DNA of 19,245 nt from JASFYU01 sp045046905 (GTDB lineage Bacteria > Bacteroidota > Bacteroidia > Flavobacteriales > Flavobacteriaceae). The stretch's first letter is position 1. Every line of letters begins with the position of its first letter. Location of the stretch: assembly GCA_045046905.1 (NCBI GenBank), contig JASFYU010000037.1:1-19245 (forward strand). Reading direction: 5' to 3'. Below the pieces are notes generated by a model. The model was not told the origin of the DNA, did no database searches, and worked only from the letters and a program-made list of their open reading frames with translations. The position numbers and the translations under genes were made by a program. Shown here in pieces: positions 1 through 8,322 of this stretch.

Positions 1-18
1 TCTGTAACTAGTTACAGA
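1..18. repeat. 18-base perfect palindrome at left edge
   Basis: The first 18 bases read TCTGTAACTAGTTACAGA, which equals its own reverse complement. It is followed by GCTTCGCTTTGCTCG, a string resembling short GC-rich dispersed repeats of Bacteroidota. At 56-75 the sequence TTTAGACAGCCTCTTTT resembles one arm of the terminator at 2635-2691. Its partner arm would have to lie left of the window, so this may be the tail of a terminator belonging to a gene outside. No coding region is visible in 1-163. Confidence 0.45.
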
Positions 19-84
19 TTGCTTCGCTTTGCTCGTAAAAACGGTTGGATTATACTTTTTAGACAGCCTCTTTTAACTACTTAA

Positions 85-143
85 AGTAAACTACCTCGAT
101 GCAAGCCTACCGGCATAAGTAGATTAAACCCACTGGTGGGAAT
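85..143 (+). repeat. Intergenic repeat copy R1 (short form)
   Basis: This unit starts AGTAAACTACCTCGATGCAAG and ends TTAAACCCACTGGTGGGAAT. The same frame is found at 19155-19217 (R4), and parts of it at 5824-5915 (R2) and 17264-17375 (R3), all in the same orientation. Two small hairpins can form: CCTAC at 106-110 with GTAG at 119-122, and CCCAC with GTGGG at 129-140. It lies just past the 3' end of asnB. On the minus strand its hairpins could help end asnB transcription, but no strong T run follows. Confidence 0.7.
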
Positions 144-163
144 AAAAACTGAATGAACAAAAT

Positions 164-1834
164 TTAATTTTTATAAGCGTCATCATGAACACTCGCTACT
201 GCCCTGCCTGACGGATCATTCATGTTCTTAAAAGCTTCGTCCCACTCTAAAGCTATTTTAGTGCTACAGGCAACCGAGGGCTCCTGAGGCACGCATAAAG
301 CAGCTGCATCTGACGGAAAATGCTTTTCAAATATAGAGCGATAGTAAAATTCTTCTTTCGTTGTCGGCGTCTGCAATGGAAAACGGAATTCTGCATTGGC
401 CAATTGTTCGTCTGAAACCTTTTCATTTACAACCTCTTTCAATGTATCTATCCAACTATAGCCCACACCATCGGAAAATTGTTCTTTCTGTCTCCAGGTT
501 ACACTTTCTGGCAACATATCTTCGAACGCCTTACGTATGACCCATTTTTCCATGCGCTCACCATTGATCATCTTATCTTTTGGATTGATGCGCATGGCTA
601 CGTCGATAAACTCCTTGTCTAAGAAAGGTACACGACCCTCTATTCCCCAAGCTGCCAAAGATTTGTTTGCCCGCAAACAATCATACATATGCAATTTACT
701 CAATTTACGTACAGTCTCTTCGTGAAACTCTTTCTCATTTGGCGCCTTATGAAAATACAAGTACCCGCCGAATAGCTCATCGGCACCTTCACCCGACAAC
801 ACCATTTTTATACCCATAGACTTGATTACCCTAGCCATAAGATACATAGGCGTAGAAGCCCTAATGGTAGTAATATCATAGGTTTCTAAGTTGTATATTA
901 CATCTTTTATAGCATCTAAGCCCTCTTGGATGGTGAATTTTATCTCATGGTGTACGGTTCCTATATGATCGGCCACTATTTGTGCAGCAGCTAAATCAGG
1001 TGAGCCGTCCAATCCTACTGAAAAGGAATGTAATTGTGGCCACCAGGCATCTTTTGTGTCTCCTGACTCGATTCTTTTTTGAGAATATTTTTTGGCCACA
1101 GCGGATGTTATTGAAGAATCTAATCCTCCGGACAGCAACACGCCATAGGGCACATCTGACATTAATTGCCTATGTATCGCGGCCTCCAAAGCCTCTTTTA
1201 ACTCATCAATACTAGTCCGGTTGTCTTTTACCGCATCATACTCCATCCAATCACGAGAATACCATTGTTTCAACTCCCCATCTGAACTATGCAGATAATG
1301 GCCAGGCGGAAACAACTCTATTTTTGTACAAACCCCTTCAAGAGCCTTTAGCTCTGATGCCACATAGAAGGTTCCGTTTTGATCCCATCCCATGTATAAA
1401 GGAATAATTCCCATATGATCACGGGCAATGAAATACTCGTCTTTTTCGTTGTCATAGATAGCGAAACCAAAGATGCCGTTCATTTCATCTAAAAAGTGGA
1501 CTCCTTTTTCTTGATACAGAGCCAAAATAATTTCACAATCAGATTCAGTTTGAAAATTGTACTTTCCTTCGAATTGCTTGCGTAGCTCACTATGGTTATA
1601 AATTTCACCATTGGCCGCAAGCACCAAATTTCCTTTTTCATTAAAAAGAGGCTGTTTACCAGACGCCGGATCTACAATAGCCAAACGCTCATGGGCTAAA
1701 ATGGCTTTTTTATCTGCATATATTCCACTCCAATCCGGACCTCTATGTCTAACTTTTTTAGACATTTCTAAAAGTTGAGGCCGCAAAACATCAGTGCTTT
1801 CCTTAACATCAAACGCGCATACTATTCCACACAT
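164..1834 (-). CDS. asnB: Asparagine synthase B (glutamine-hydrolysing)
   Basis: It converts aspartate, glutamine and ATP to asparagine, glutamate, AMP and PPi in the cytoplasm. The protein has 556 residues, close to the usual length of bacterial AsnB. It begins MCGIV, so Cys2 becomes the N-terminal nucleophile of the class II glutaminase domain (about residues 2-190), with the HRGPDWSG stretch typical of this domain near residue 30. The synthetase domain carries the PPi loop SGGLDSS near residues 234-240 and the later GEGADELFGGY motif. The start is fixed by the need for Cys2. A weak -7-like box (CATCTTTG, one mismatch) lies at 1862-1869 on the minus strand. It is a stand-alone gene, divergent from the DUF2911 gene across a 242-base AT-rich gap. 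Nothing looks damaged. Confidence 0.96.
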   Translation of the reverse strand: MCGIVCAFDVKESTDVLRPQLLEMSKKVRHRGPDWSGIYADKKAILAHERLAIVDPASGKQPLFNEKGNLVLAANGEIYNHSELRKQFEGKYNFQTESDCEIILALYQEKGVHFLDEMNGIFGFAIYDNEKDEYFIARDHMGIIPLYMGWDQNGTFYVASELKALEGVCTKIELFPPGHYLHSSDGELKQWYSRDWMEYDAVKDNRTSIDELKEALEAAIHRQLMSDVPYGVLLSGGLDSSITSAVAKKYSQKRIESGDTKDAWWPQLHSFSVGLDGSPDLAAAQIVADHIGTVHHEIKFTIQEGLDAIKDVIYNLETYDITTIRASTPMYLMARVIKSMGIKMVLSGEGADELFGGYLYFHKAPNEKEFHEETVRKLSKLHMYDCLRANKSLAAWGIEGRVPFLDKEFIDVAMRINPKDKMINGERMEKWVIRKAFEDMLPESVTWRQKEQFSDGVGYSWIDTLKEVVNEKVSDEQLANAEFRFPLQTPTTKEEFYYRSIFEKHFPSDAAALCVPQEPSVACSTKIALEWDEAFKNMNDPSGRAVASVHDDAYKN

Positions 1835-2045
1835 AAGTCAATAATTTTAATAATTATCAAGCAAAGATGAAGTTTTACTTTCAATTATAAAAGATATATA
1901 GTATAATTGATATCAGTTTAGTACTAAAAATGATTAATCAGTAATTTTTTATAACTACAAAAAACTTTAAACAACAAAACGGATTCATTCTGTAAGCTGT
2001 ATAAATTTTAACGCCCTTTTATACCTATTTAAATAGATTACTACT

Positions 2046-2053
2046 TAGATTTG
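2046..2053 (+). promoter_or_regulatory. Candidate -7 promoter box for the DUF2911 gene
   Basis: TAGATTTG matches the Bacteroidota -7 consensus TAnnTTTG exactly and lies 23 bases before the ATG at 2077. No clear TTG-type -33 box is seen at the expected distance. The rest of the 1835-2076 gap is AT-rich with no gene. Confidence 0.45.
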
Positions 2054-2076
2054 AACCATAACAAACAATAGATTTT

Positions 2077-2616
2077 ATGAAAAAATTACTTACACTTACA
2101 ACATTAGTTCTTGCTTTGGCATGTACGAGCCAAGCTATTGCACAAAAATTTGATGGATTGGACAAAAGCCCTATGGATATGGCCACTTATCCTTTTAGCC
2201 ATAGAGATTCTGACAAAGCTGTTCGCGTTATTTATAGCCGACCTCAACTTAAAGGAAGATCGGTATCAGAGCTAGCAAAAGCCGGAGAAGTATGGAGAAC
2301 AGGAGCCAACGAGTCGGCAGAAATAACATTCTACAAAGATGCTAAGGTTGGCGGTACCGATATAAAAGCAGGAACGTATTCTTTGTTCACCATACCCGGA
2401 GGAAAAGAATGGACTATTATTTTAAATAGTAAATTAAACCAATGGGGTGCCTATTCGTATGATAAAGCTGCCGATGTTGCACGCGTAAAAGCAAACGCAA
2501 GCACCGACAACAAGGCCTTGGAAGCCTTTTCAATAACCTTTAAAGAGAATGAGGGAGGCACACATATGATACTAGGATGGGGAACCACTAGAGCCACTCT
2601 TCCGATTATACTATAA
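2077..2616 (+). CDS. Secreted DUF2911 family protein
   Basis: This 179-residue protein starts with a type I signal peptide: MKK, a hydrophobic core of about 15 residues, then a likely cleavage after AIAQ near residue 23. The mature part has the features of DUF2911: VRVIYSRPQLKGR, then GEVWRTGANESAEITF, KAGTYSLFTIPG and EWTIILN, ending with ITFKENEGGTHMILGWG. The family is widespread in Bacteroidota and has no settled function. The fold is predicted to be beta-rich and periplasmic or secreted. The Cys at residue 16 is not in a good lipobox, so a lipoprotein is less likely. It is monocistronic, with a putative promoter in front and a strong terminator 18 bases after the stop. Confidence 0.9.
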   Translation: MKKLLTLTTLVLALACTSQAIAQKFDGLDKSPMDMATYPFSHRDSDKAVRVIYSRPQLKGRSVSELAKAGEVWRTGANESAEITFYKDAKVGGTDIKAGTYSLFTIPGGKEWTIILNSKLNQWGAYSYDKAADVARVKANASTDNKALEAFSITFKENEGGTHMILGWGTTRATLPIIL

Positions 2617-2634
2617 TACAGAGGAAAAGAATAG

Positions 2635-2691
2635 AAAAGGCTGTCTAAAGGATTAAAAAACAAACCTCGTAGACAGTCTTTTCTTTTTTTT
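2635..2691 (+). terminator. Intrinsic terminator, probably bidirectional
   Basis: AAAAGGCTGTCTA (2635-2647) pairs with TAGACAGTCTTTT (2670-2682). This gives a 13-base stem with one G-T pair and a 22-base loop, followed by a T run to 2690. It ends the DUF2911 transcript. Read on the minus strand, the same stem is followed by TTTTCTATTCTTTT, so it can also stop the convergent amidohydrolase transcript that ends at 2711. Confidence 0.85.
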
Positions 2692-2710
2692 AAAGCCGAG
2701 GAATCTACTT

Positions 2711-4342
2711 TTATTCTGCTATCTTACCATCAATATAGGTCAACTCAGCCCGAATGCCGGGTATCTTCTGCACCGGAACCGTCATAAGGTCATCACTATA
2801 AATTACAAAATCGGCAAACTTGCCTACCTCAATACTTCCCTTTTCATGTTCTTCAAAATTGGAATACGCTGCCCAAATGGTCATTCCTCGTAATGCTTCC
2901 TCCCGAGAAAGAGCATCTTTTGCTTGAAATCCTCCTTCAGGATAGCCATCCAAATCTTGCCTACTAACTGCCGCATAGAAGGTTAAAAACGGACTTACTT
3001 GTTCTACGGGAAAATCAGTACCTAAAGCTACTTTTCCTGCTTTTTCGAGTAAAGTCTTAAAAGCATAAGCGCCTTTGATTCGTTCAGTACCTAATCGATC
3101 TTCTGCCCAATACATATCACTGGTAGCATGTGTAGGCTGAATAGAAGGGATAATACCCGCTTTAAAATAATCAAAATCAATGGAGTCTATCACCTGGGCA
3201 TGCTCTATTCTCCAGCGTCTACCTTCTTGTCCGTTCAATGCTTTTTTATACGCCCTTAGCACTACTGCATTAGCGGAATCACCAATAGCATGAGTATTCA
3301 TTTGATATTCTGACATAGCCAAACGGCTGGCCAGATCTTCTATTTCCTCTACCGGAGTAACCATTGCACCATAATGGCCCCATGTATCAGTATACGGCTT
3401 TTTAAGCGCCGCACCCCTAGACCCCAAGGCACCATCACTGTATACCTTTAAAGAGCGCACATTTAGTTTACTGGTTTTTATGGGGCCTTTATTTATATAG
3501 TATTTCAAATTCTCGGGCGTATTGCTGACCATGGCGTATATACGTATTGATAAATCGCCTGTCTGCTGTAGACTATCTATAAGCTCGATAACAGAACGAT
3601 CTAGACCGGCATCACTGACCGTTGTAAGACCGTGGTTAAAACAGATACGTTCGGCATCTTTCAAAGCCTGAATCTTAGCATTGCGAGTCGGTAATGGTGT
3701 AATGGTACTTACCAAGCCCATTGGGTTATCAATCAGAACACCGGTAATACCTGATTTTCCACCTCCCCATTTTTTTACAATTTCTCCACCTTCAACTTTG
3801 GTGCTCCAATCTATGCCAGCAAGATCTAACACCTTTTGATTCACTAGCATGGCATGGCCATCTATTCGCCTTAAAACGACCGGTGTATCAGGAAACAATT
3901 CGTCTAATTCTTTCTTAGTCGGGTATTCTTTCACTTCCCAATCATTCTGATCCCAACCCTGACCTATAATAAAATCTTTTGGATTTTGCTCTTGAAAACG
4001 CTTAACCCGATCCAAAACCTCTTCGAAACTAAAGGTACCTACCAAATCAACTACTTGCTGATTTAGGCCAAGGGAATAAAAGTGGCAATGGGCATCAATC
4101 AATCCTGGCGTGATAGTACGTTTATTGGCATCAACAATCTGATCTGCGGTATATTTTTTTTGAATTTCCTCGGAAGTACCGACTGCAACAAATCTGCCCT
4201 CTTTCACAGCAAATGCCTGAGCTTTGGAGAAGCCCTCATCTACCGTATAGATATTGGCATTGATGACCACTAAATCCACATTATTCTTCAACAAATCGCA
4301 AGCTGTCAAAGTGACCAGAAGTAACAGTAGCACTTTTTTCAC
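2711..4342 (-). CDS. Amidohydrolase family lipoprotein (YtcJ-like)
   Basis: This metal-dependent hydrolase of the amidohydrolase superfamily (amidohydrolase_3/YtcJ type) has 543 residues. The start MKKVLLLLLVTLTACDLLKN contains a lipobox LTAC with Cys15, so the protein is probably a lipoprotein anchored in the envelope. Visible motifs in order: VDANKRTITPGLIDAHCHF with the HxH metal ligands near residue 86, YSDGALGSRGA near 303, HAIGDSAN near 350, the EHAQVID histidine near 380, and GTDFPVE near 440 with the C-terminal metal-ligand Asp. The C-terminal KFADFVIYSDDL stretch belongs to the small beta-sandwich domain. The substrate cannot be read from sequence; family members act on amides, formamides or cyclic ureas. 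All core metal ligands seem intact. It is a single gene, convergent with the DUF2911 gene, with no recognisable promoter box. Confidence 0.9.
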   Translation of the reverse strand: MKKVLLLLLVTLTACDLLKNNVDLVVINANIYTVDEGFSKAQAFAVKEGRFVAVGTSEEIQKKYTADQIVDANKRTITPGLIDAHCHFYSLGLNQQVVDLVGTFSFEEVLDRVKRFQEQNPKDFIIGQGWDQNDWEVKEYPTKKELDELFPDTPVVLRRIDGHAMLVNQKVLDLAGIDWSTKVEGGEIVKKWGGGKSGITGVLIDNPMGLVSTITPLPTRNAKIQALKDAERICFNHGLTTVSDAGLDRSVIELIDSLQQTGDLSIRIYAMVSNTPENLKYYINKGPIKTSKLNVRSLKVYSDGALGSRGAALKKPYTDTWGHYGAMVTPVEEIEDLASRLAMSEYQMNTHAIGDSANAVVLRAYKKALNGQEGRRWRIEHAQVIDSIDFDYFKAGIIPSIQPTHATSDMYWAEDRLGTERIKGAYAFKTLLEKAGKVALGTDFPVEQVSPFLTFYAAVSRQDLDGYPEGGFQAKDALSREEALRGMTIWAAYSNFEEHEKGSIEVGKFADFVIYSDDLMTVPVQKIPGIRAELTYIDGKIAE

Positions 4343-4444
4343 ATCATTTATTTTAAATTGATACGGTATAGCAACCGCTCAACCGAAGTCAATTTTTACT
4401 ATAAAGTACTCGGCTGAACGCTCACCAATTTTGTGAAGCTGTAG

Positions 4445-4847
4445 CTATTCAACTACCATTCTCGTGCCATCTATTTTAAAAACGCCGTCCATTGAGCTAC
4501 TTTCTCTAGAAATCTTATCGCCCTCTACAACTAAGGTGACGCTAATAGTCTGACCTTCAATATAAAGTTCAAATACAATCTCATTGCCCTTTAAGCACAC
4601 CATCAGCCAACTGCACGCGTACTGAAAACGCCCCGCTTTCTTTGGCTATTATGATAACACCCTTGCTATATTCTGGCATTGTATTCGCTACCGCATACGC
4701 CCAAGCACCGATTAGACCATCTTCTAAAACGAGCACTCTTATTTCGCTCTTTTCCTAAGTCTTTATACTGGCTACTAAGATGGTTGTGGATAACAACAAA
4801 ATTGCGACTAATGCACACTGTAGTACATTCTCGGTTAATCTTTTAAT
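4445..4847 (-). pseudogene. Decayed gene for a small secreted protein
   Basis: Read on the minus strand, the sequence shows a coding pattern broken in three places. At 4847-4845 an ATT stands where a start codon is expected, followed by KRLTENVLQCALVA and a hydrophobic stretch that looks like a signal peptide. That frame hits a TAG after SIKT near 4756. The same frame resumes as EKSEIRVLVLEDG and GAWAYAVANTMPEYSKG up to a TGA near 4580. A shift into another frame then gives EIVFELYIEGQTISV and KIDGTRMVVE, ending at 4445. The W-x-Y-x-V...P.Y.G and GTR elements resemble a beta-rich repeat domain seen in secreted Bacteroidota proteins; that assignment is weak. The remaining bases of the gap between 4343 and 4961 hold no gene. 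Confidence 0.6.
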
Positions 4848-4918
4848 TATTCTTGATTTTAAAAAAGTTTATACCTTTAAACAATCCCTTTTATTTCGGA
4901 AACCATAAGGAATATTGT

Positions 4919-4955
4919 TCATTTCTAAGTCTTTCGAAAAACGTATTAGAAATGA
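4919..4955. repeat. 10-base inverted repeat after the NYN gene
   Basis: TCATTTCTAA at 4919-4928 is the exact reverse complement of TTAGAAATGA at 4946-4955, with a 17-base spacer. It lies just past the 3' end of the NYN-LOTUS gene. On the minus strand no T run follows, so it is a weak terminator candidate or an mRNA 3'-end hairpin. Confidence 0.4.
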
Positions 4956-4961
4956 AAAAAA

Positions 4962-5726
4962 TTATCTTTTACTATGCTTTTTTTGATTTTTCACCTTAAT
5001 CCTGACATAAACCAATTTTTTTCGCCCTCTGGAATCTTCACGCCTTTCTATTTCAAAATGGGGAATTGAACTAATTAATGGCGTTAATTTTTGAAAACCA
5101 TAGTTACGAGAATCAAAATTAGGCTGCTTTTTTTGCAATAGACTACCTACATCTCCTAAAAATGCCCAACCATCATCGTCGTCCAAATCATCTATCGTAG
5201 TAGATATTAGACGAATATCTTTTGGTGTTACCTTGTCTACATTATTCTCCGACCTTGACTCATCTATACTAATTTCCGAATCATTTTCACCCGATTGATT
5301 CTTTAAAATCTCGATATAAATAAACTTATCACAGGCCACAATAAACGGACTTGGCGTTTTCTTTTCTCCGATACCGAATACGCGCATACCCGCCTCACGA
5401 AGCCGGGTTGCTAAACGTGTAAAATCACTGTCACTACTCACAAGACAAAAGCCATTTACTTTTCCGGAATACAGAATATCCATAGCATCGATAATCATTG
5501 CCGAATCAGTCGCGTTCTTTCCTTTTGTATACCCGTATTGTTGTATGGGCGTTATAGCATTCTCTAACAAGACATTCTTCCATTTACCCAATCGTGGATT
5601 GGTCCAATCGCCATAAATACGCTTGATAGTAGGGTTGCCGTACTTAGCAATCTCCTCCATCATCTCTTTTACATAAGCCGAGGGAATGTTATCCCCATCG
5701 ATTAATACTGCTATATTTAAATCCAT
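4962..5726 (-). CDS. NYN domain protein with C-terminal LOTUS (OST-HTH) domain
   Basis: This 254-residue cytoplasmic protein has two parts. Residues 1-150 form an NYN (LabA/DUF88, PIN-like) nuclease domain with conserved acidic residues: VLIDGDNIP (Asp10, Asp12), NATDSAMIIDAMDIL and CLVSSDSDFTRLATRLREAG, ending in FGIGEKKTP. An acidic linker of about 30 residues follows. Residues from about 180 carry a LOTUS/OST-HTH fold marker (WAFLGDVGSLLQKKQPNF, then YGFQKLTPLISSI) and end in a lysine-rich tail. The acidic residues point to a metal-dependent RNase, and LOTUS domains in other proteins bind RNA. NYN plus LOTUS also occurs in the eukaryotic RNase MARF1. The bacterial target is unknown. Upstream on the minus strand TACCTTTA (5744-5751) is a near match to the -7 box. 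The gene is divergent from the DUF2975 operon. Confidence 0.9.
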   Translation of the reverse strand: MDLNIAVLIDGDNIPSAYVKEMMEEIAKYGNPTIKRIYGDWTNPRLGKWKNVLLENAITPIQQYGYTKGKNATDSAMIIDAMDILYSGKVNGFCLVSSDSDFTRLATRLREAGMRVFGIGEKKTPSPFIVACDKFIYIEILKNQSGENDSEISIDESRSENNVDKVTPKDIRLISTTIDDLDDDDGWAFLGDVGSLLQKKQPNFDSRNYGFQKLTPLISSIPHFEIERREDSRGRKKLVYVRIKVKNQKKHSKR

Positions 5727-5823
5727 ACTAGGCTGCTTTATTGTAAAGGTATGGGGTTTTGGCCTATAAGAATGAGGAAATGGTCATTATGATAGCTATT
5801 TTTAAAATATAAGAATAAGAGCA

Positions 5824-5915
5824 GCAAACAACCTCGGGGCAAGCCAGAGGCATTAATAGGAACTAACCATTTATATTTCGACGCAAGCGCAAGCATTAAA
5901 CCCACTGGTGGGAAT
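5824..5915 (+). repeat. Intergenic repeat copy R2 (long form)
   Basis: It begins CAAACAACCTCGGGGCAAGCC and ends ATTAAACCCACTGGTGGGAAT, like R1 and R4. It carries a middle module, GCCAGAGGCATTAAT (5843-5857) followed by 31 bases at 5858-5888 that are identical to 17324-17354 in R3. It sits in the 269-base gap between the divergent NYN and DUF2975 genes, so it lies upstream of both and cannot be a simple terminator for either. Confidence 0.75.
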
Positions 5916-5995
5916 TAAGCATGTTTATCAGTTAATTTTTATTGTTTATCAATAATTATTTGTTTATTTACAATATAATTATCAATCCTTGCATT

Positions 5996-6646
5996 ATGAA
6001 AGCACAAAACAAACGCTATAGCAAATCACTAATCAACTTTTTGCTTATCGCTTTTCGAGGAATTTTTTTCCTTGGCGCATTAGTCTTAATACTTGGATTA
6101 CTAATCGGCATAGTCTCTTTATTTACGAATGCACCAGCATTTCCGATTAGCCTTCCTATTTCATTTTCTCTTACAGATCATGGGAGCATCCTAACAACAA
6201 ATACAGACATGGCTACATTTGTTATACCTTATTCCAAAGGTTCTATCTTAACAGACGATTTACCTAAAACTGTTTTAATCTTATCTTTCATGGGATTATT
6301 ACTCTCCATGTTATGCACACTTTTCACAATAAAATACATTTGTCGAATTCTAGAATCAGCCAATACAGGTCTATTCTTAATCGATGAAAATGCCATTCGC
6401 TTACGGTGGATTGCTATTTTAAGTATTGCAGCATGTCTGATTGAAGCTTTTTTTACCCTATTCTCCTCTTTATATCTTTTCGATACGTTAGAATTTTCAG
6501 GTGTTCAGTTTTTCGATTCCCCTCTTCGCTCTATCCTATTTCTTATTCGATGGGAATACATTCTCGCCTCTCTTTTTCTTTTGGTCATTGCAGAAGCTTT
6601 TCGGATAGGAGCTCAATTAAAGCAAGAAAATGACCTAACCATATAA
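5996..6646 (+). CDS. DUF2975 family integral membrane protein
   Basis: With the ATG at 5996 the protein has 216 residues. A longer reading from a TTG at 5942 adds an unlikely AT-rich extension, so I prefer 5996. Four membrane segments are visible: about residues 16-44, 83-110, 133-158 and 180-203. This is the layout of DUF2975, and the C-terminal RIGAQLKQENDLTI is typical of the family. Between segments 1 and 2 lies an extracytoplasmic loop of about 40 residues. The gene is followed after 9 bases by a small Xre regulator. This pairing is common for DUF2975 and suggests that the membrane protein modulates or is controlled by the regulator. The biochemical role is not known. Confidence 0.9.
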   Translation: MKAQNKRYSKSLINFLLIAFRGIFFLGALVLILGLLIGIVSLFTNAPAFPISLPISFSLTDHGSILTTNTDMATFVIPYSKGSILTDDLPKTVLILSFMGLLLSMLCTLFTIKYICRILESANTGLFLIDENAIRLRWIAILSIAACLIEAFFTLFSSLYLFDTLEFSGVQFFDSPLRSILFLIRWEYILASLFLLVIAEAFRIGAQLKQENDLTI

Positions 6647-6655
6647 ACGTATCAC

Positions 6656-6868
6656 ATGCCCATAATTGTAAATCTTGATGTGATGCTTGCCAAACGGAAG
6701 ATGTCTTTGACCGAACTCTCTGAAAAGGTAGGCATCACCATGTCTAACCTATCTATCTTAAAAAAAGGAAAGGCAAAAGCCATTCGCTTTAGCACGCTAC
6801 ATGCTATTTGTGAAGTATTAGACTGTCAGCCTGGCGATATTTTAGAATACAGGGGCGAAAACGACTAG
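6656..6868 (+). CDS. Small Xre/Cro-type HTH regulator (YozG-like)
   Basis: This 70-residue protein is essentially one helix-turn-helix domain: MLAKRKMSLTELSEKVGIT, then MSNLSILKKGKAKAIRFSTL as the recognition region, then LHAICEVLDCQPGDILEY. It matches the short Xre regulators that accompany DUF2975 membrane proteins. It is probably translated from the same mRNA as the upstream gene, with a 9-base gap. It likely autoregulates the pair; no operator could be identified. Its stop is only 6 bases from the stop of the convergent MFS gene. Confidence 0.92.
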   Translation: MPIIVNLDVMLAKRKMSLTELSEKVGITMSNLSILKKGKAKAIRFSTLHAICEVLDCQPGDILEYRGEND

Positions 6869-6874
6869 ATTTAG

Positions 6875-8179
6875 TTATTGCGGATTCTTTGCCCGTATCG
6901 AGCCTATGGCTAAAAAAACCAGAAAAGCTAGGCCCAACCAACCCAATAATCGGTAGGATCCAAAAGTAGTGAAGCACATACTAAAAATACTAGGAGCCAA
7001 GGCACTGGCCAATATTAAAAACGACATAATCTTACCTGAAATCGCACCTAGATGTGCACGACCGTAGAAACGAGGCCAGGCAATGGTATTTAGAATAGAG
7101 AAAAAGCCTCCCATGACTCCAAACCCTACGACCAACATAGGTATTCCTAATGCTGTCGGTAAAGCCAAAAAACCTATAGAGGCAAAAATACCGCCTAAAA
7201 TCATAAGATACAGGTACAGTTTCAGTTGTAGATAATCACTCAAAAAATTAAAGATTGTTGAAATGGTCACCGCTACTACCGACGCTGGCAAAAAGATAGA
7301 AATGGCATCTTCTTTCGGAAAACCTTCACTGCCAAAAATGGATACAATATGAAAGGTAAGACCCGTAATAAAAAAGCTATTAAAGGCCAATATTAAACTG
7401 TACATCCAAAAGGCTCGGGTACTTTTGGCCTCTTCTAAAGTAAATTGCTTTCGATTCAAAGCTGTTTTTTCCTCGGTCTCGGCCAAGGCTTTAACGCCAT
7501 CAGGAAGGAGCCCATGCTCTTCAGGGCTATTCTTATACAAGAAAAATACGAATACGGCAAAAACCAAAAGTGCCGTACCCAAAATCACCCAAGTATTTTG
7601 CCAACCCCTGCTATCAATCAAGGCATCCATCCAAAGTGGCGCCGAAGAAAAACCAAAAGAAATGGCTACACTAGTAAAGGAATTTACTTTACCCCTGTTC
7701 TTATCGAACCAGATCATGATCATATTCCTTGAGGCCATAGTCAATACACCCTGGCCTGCAAATCGCAATAGAAAAAACAATAGGGTCATTATGACGAACG
7801 GCACCAACCAGGTATCTCGGTTCAGGAGCTGTTTTACAAAATCACTCATATGTACCGACCAAGAGCATAAAAACAGGGCGCCCCCTAAGGTCAATGCGGC
7901 AAAAAAGGCGACATAGCGTGCTCCATATTTATCGAACCAGATGCCAGCACGACCAATGACCAATGAACTGATGATGGTACCGATCATATAGGCATTACTG
8001 AATTGATTTCGTGAAAGCCCCAAGGCATCCTTTACCGGGTCTGTAAAAACGGAGACTCCGACAGTCTGCCCAGGAATACTAAAATAGACCCCTAAAGATC
8101 CGATAAGAAGCACCACATAGCCGTAGAAAATTGGACTTTTTGCTGGATTTATTAGTGTAAAACGCTTAGGGTTCTCCAT
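6875..8179 (-). CDS. MFS transporter
   Basis: With the ATG at 8179 (MENPKRF) the protein has 434 residues. An open frame continues upstream to 8242, but a good -7 promoter box (8197-8204) lies inside that extension, so transcription would start after it. About 12 hydrophobic segments are visible. Loop 2-3 carries GIWFDKYGARYV, the MFS motif A pattern (GxxxDxxGxR). The central loop contains SPEEHGLLPDG and LNRKQFTLEEAKSTRAFW, a layout typical of the OFA/NarK-like and monocarboxylate-type MFS branches. The substrate cannot be deduced. It acts in the inner membrane. It is monocistronic and convergent with the DUF2975-Xre pair, with almost no room for a dedicated terminator. Confidence 0.88.
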   Translation of the reverse strand: MENPKRFTLINPAKSPIFYGYVVLLIGSLGVYFSIPGQTVGVSVFTDPVKDALGLSRNQFSNAYMIGTIISSLVIGRAGIWFDKYGARYVAFFAALTLGGALFLCSWSVHMSDFVKQLLNRDTWLVPFVIMTLLFFLLRFAGQGVLTMASRNMIMIWFDKNRGKVNSFTSVAISFGFSSAPLWMDALIDSRGWQNTWVILGTALLVFAVFVFFLYKNSPEEHGLLPDGVKALAETEEKTALNRKQFTLEEAKSTRAFWMYSLILAFNSFFITGLTFHIVSIFGSEGFPKEDAISIFLPASVVAVTISTIFNFLSDYLQLKLYLYLMILGGIFASIGFLALPTALGIPMLVVGFGVMGGFFSILNTIAWPRFYGRAHLGAISGKIMSFLILASALAPSIFSMCFTTFGSYRLLGWLGLAFLVFLAIGSIRAKNPQ

Positions 8180-8196
8180 ATATTGAATATAAGCGG

Positions 8197-8204
8197 CAAA
8201 AGTA
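8197..8204 (-). promoter_or_regulatory. Candidate -7 promoter box for the MFS gene
   Basis: The minus strand reads TACTTTTG, an exact TAnnTTTG match, 18 bases before the ATG at 8179. This predicts a very short leader and supports 8179 over the upstream start at 8242. No good -33 box was seen. Confidence 0.5.
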
Positions 8205-8322
8205 CTTGTTTTCAGTAAGACATTAGAATAGCCGAATGGCAAGATTGTTATAAACCTGATTTCAAGATTTATAATGTTAGATGTGTTGGTAGGAAAGGAA
8301 CAGTATTGCTAATACTAACCAC

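Noticed and set aside
5996..6868. DUF2975 plus small HTH gene as a toxin-antitoxin pair
   Set aside because: The membrane protein has four segments and about 216 residues, and the pair matches the well-known DUF2975/Xre arrangement. No toxin features are seen.
7425..7916. Open frame of 163 codons on the plus strand
   Set aside because: It lies wholly inside the MFS gene on the opposite strand, and its translation is basic and low in domain-like patterns.
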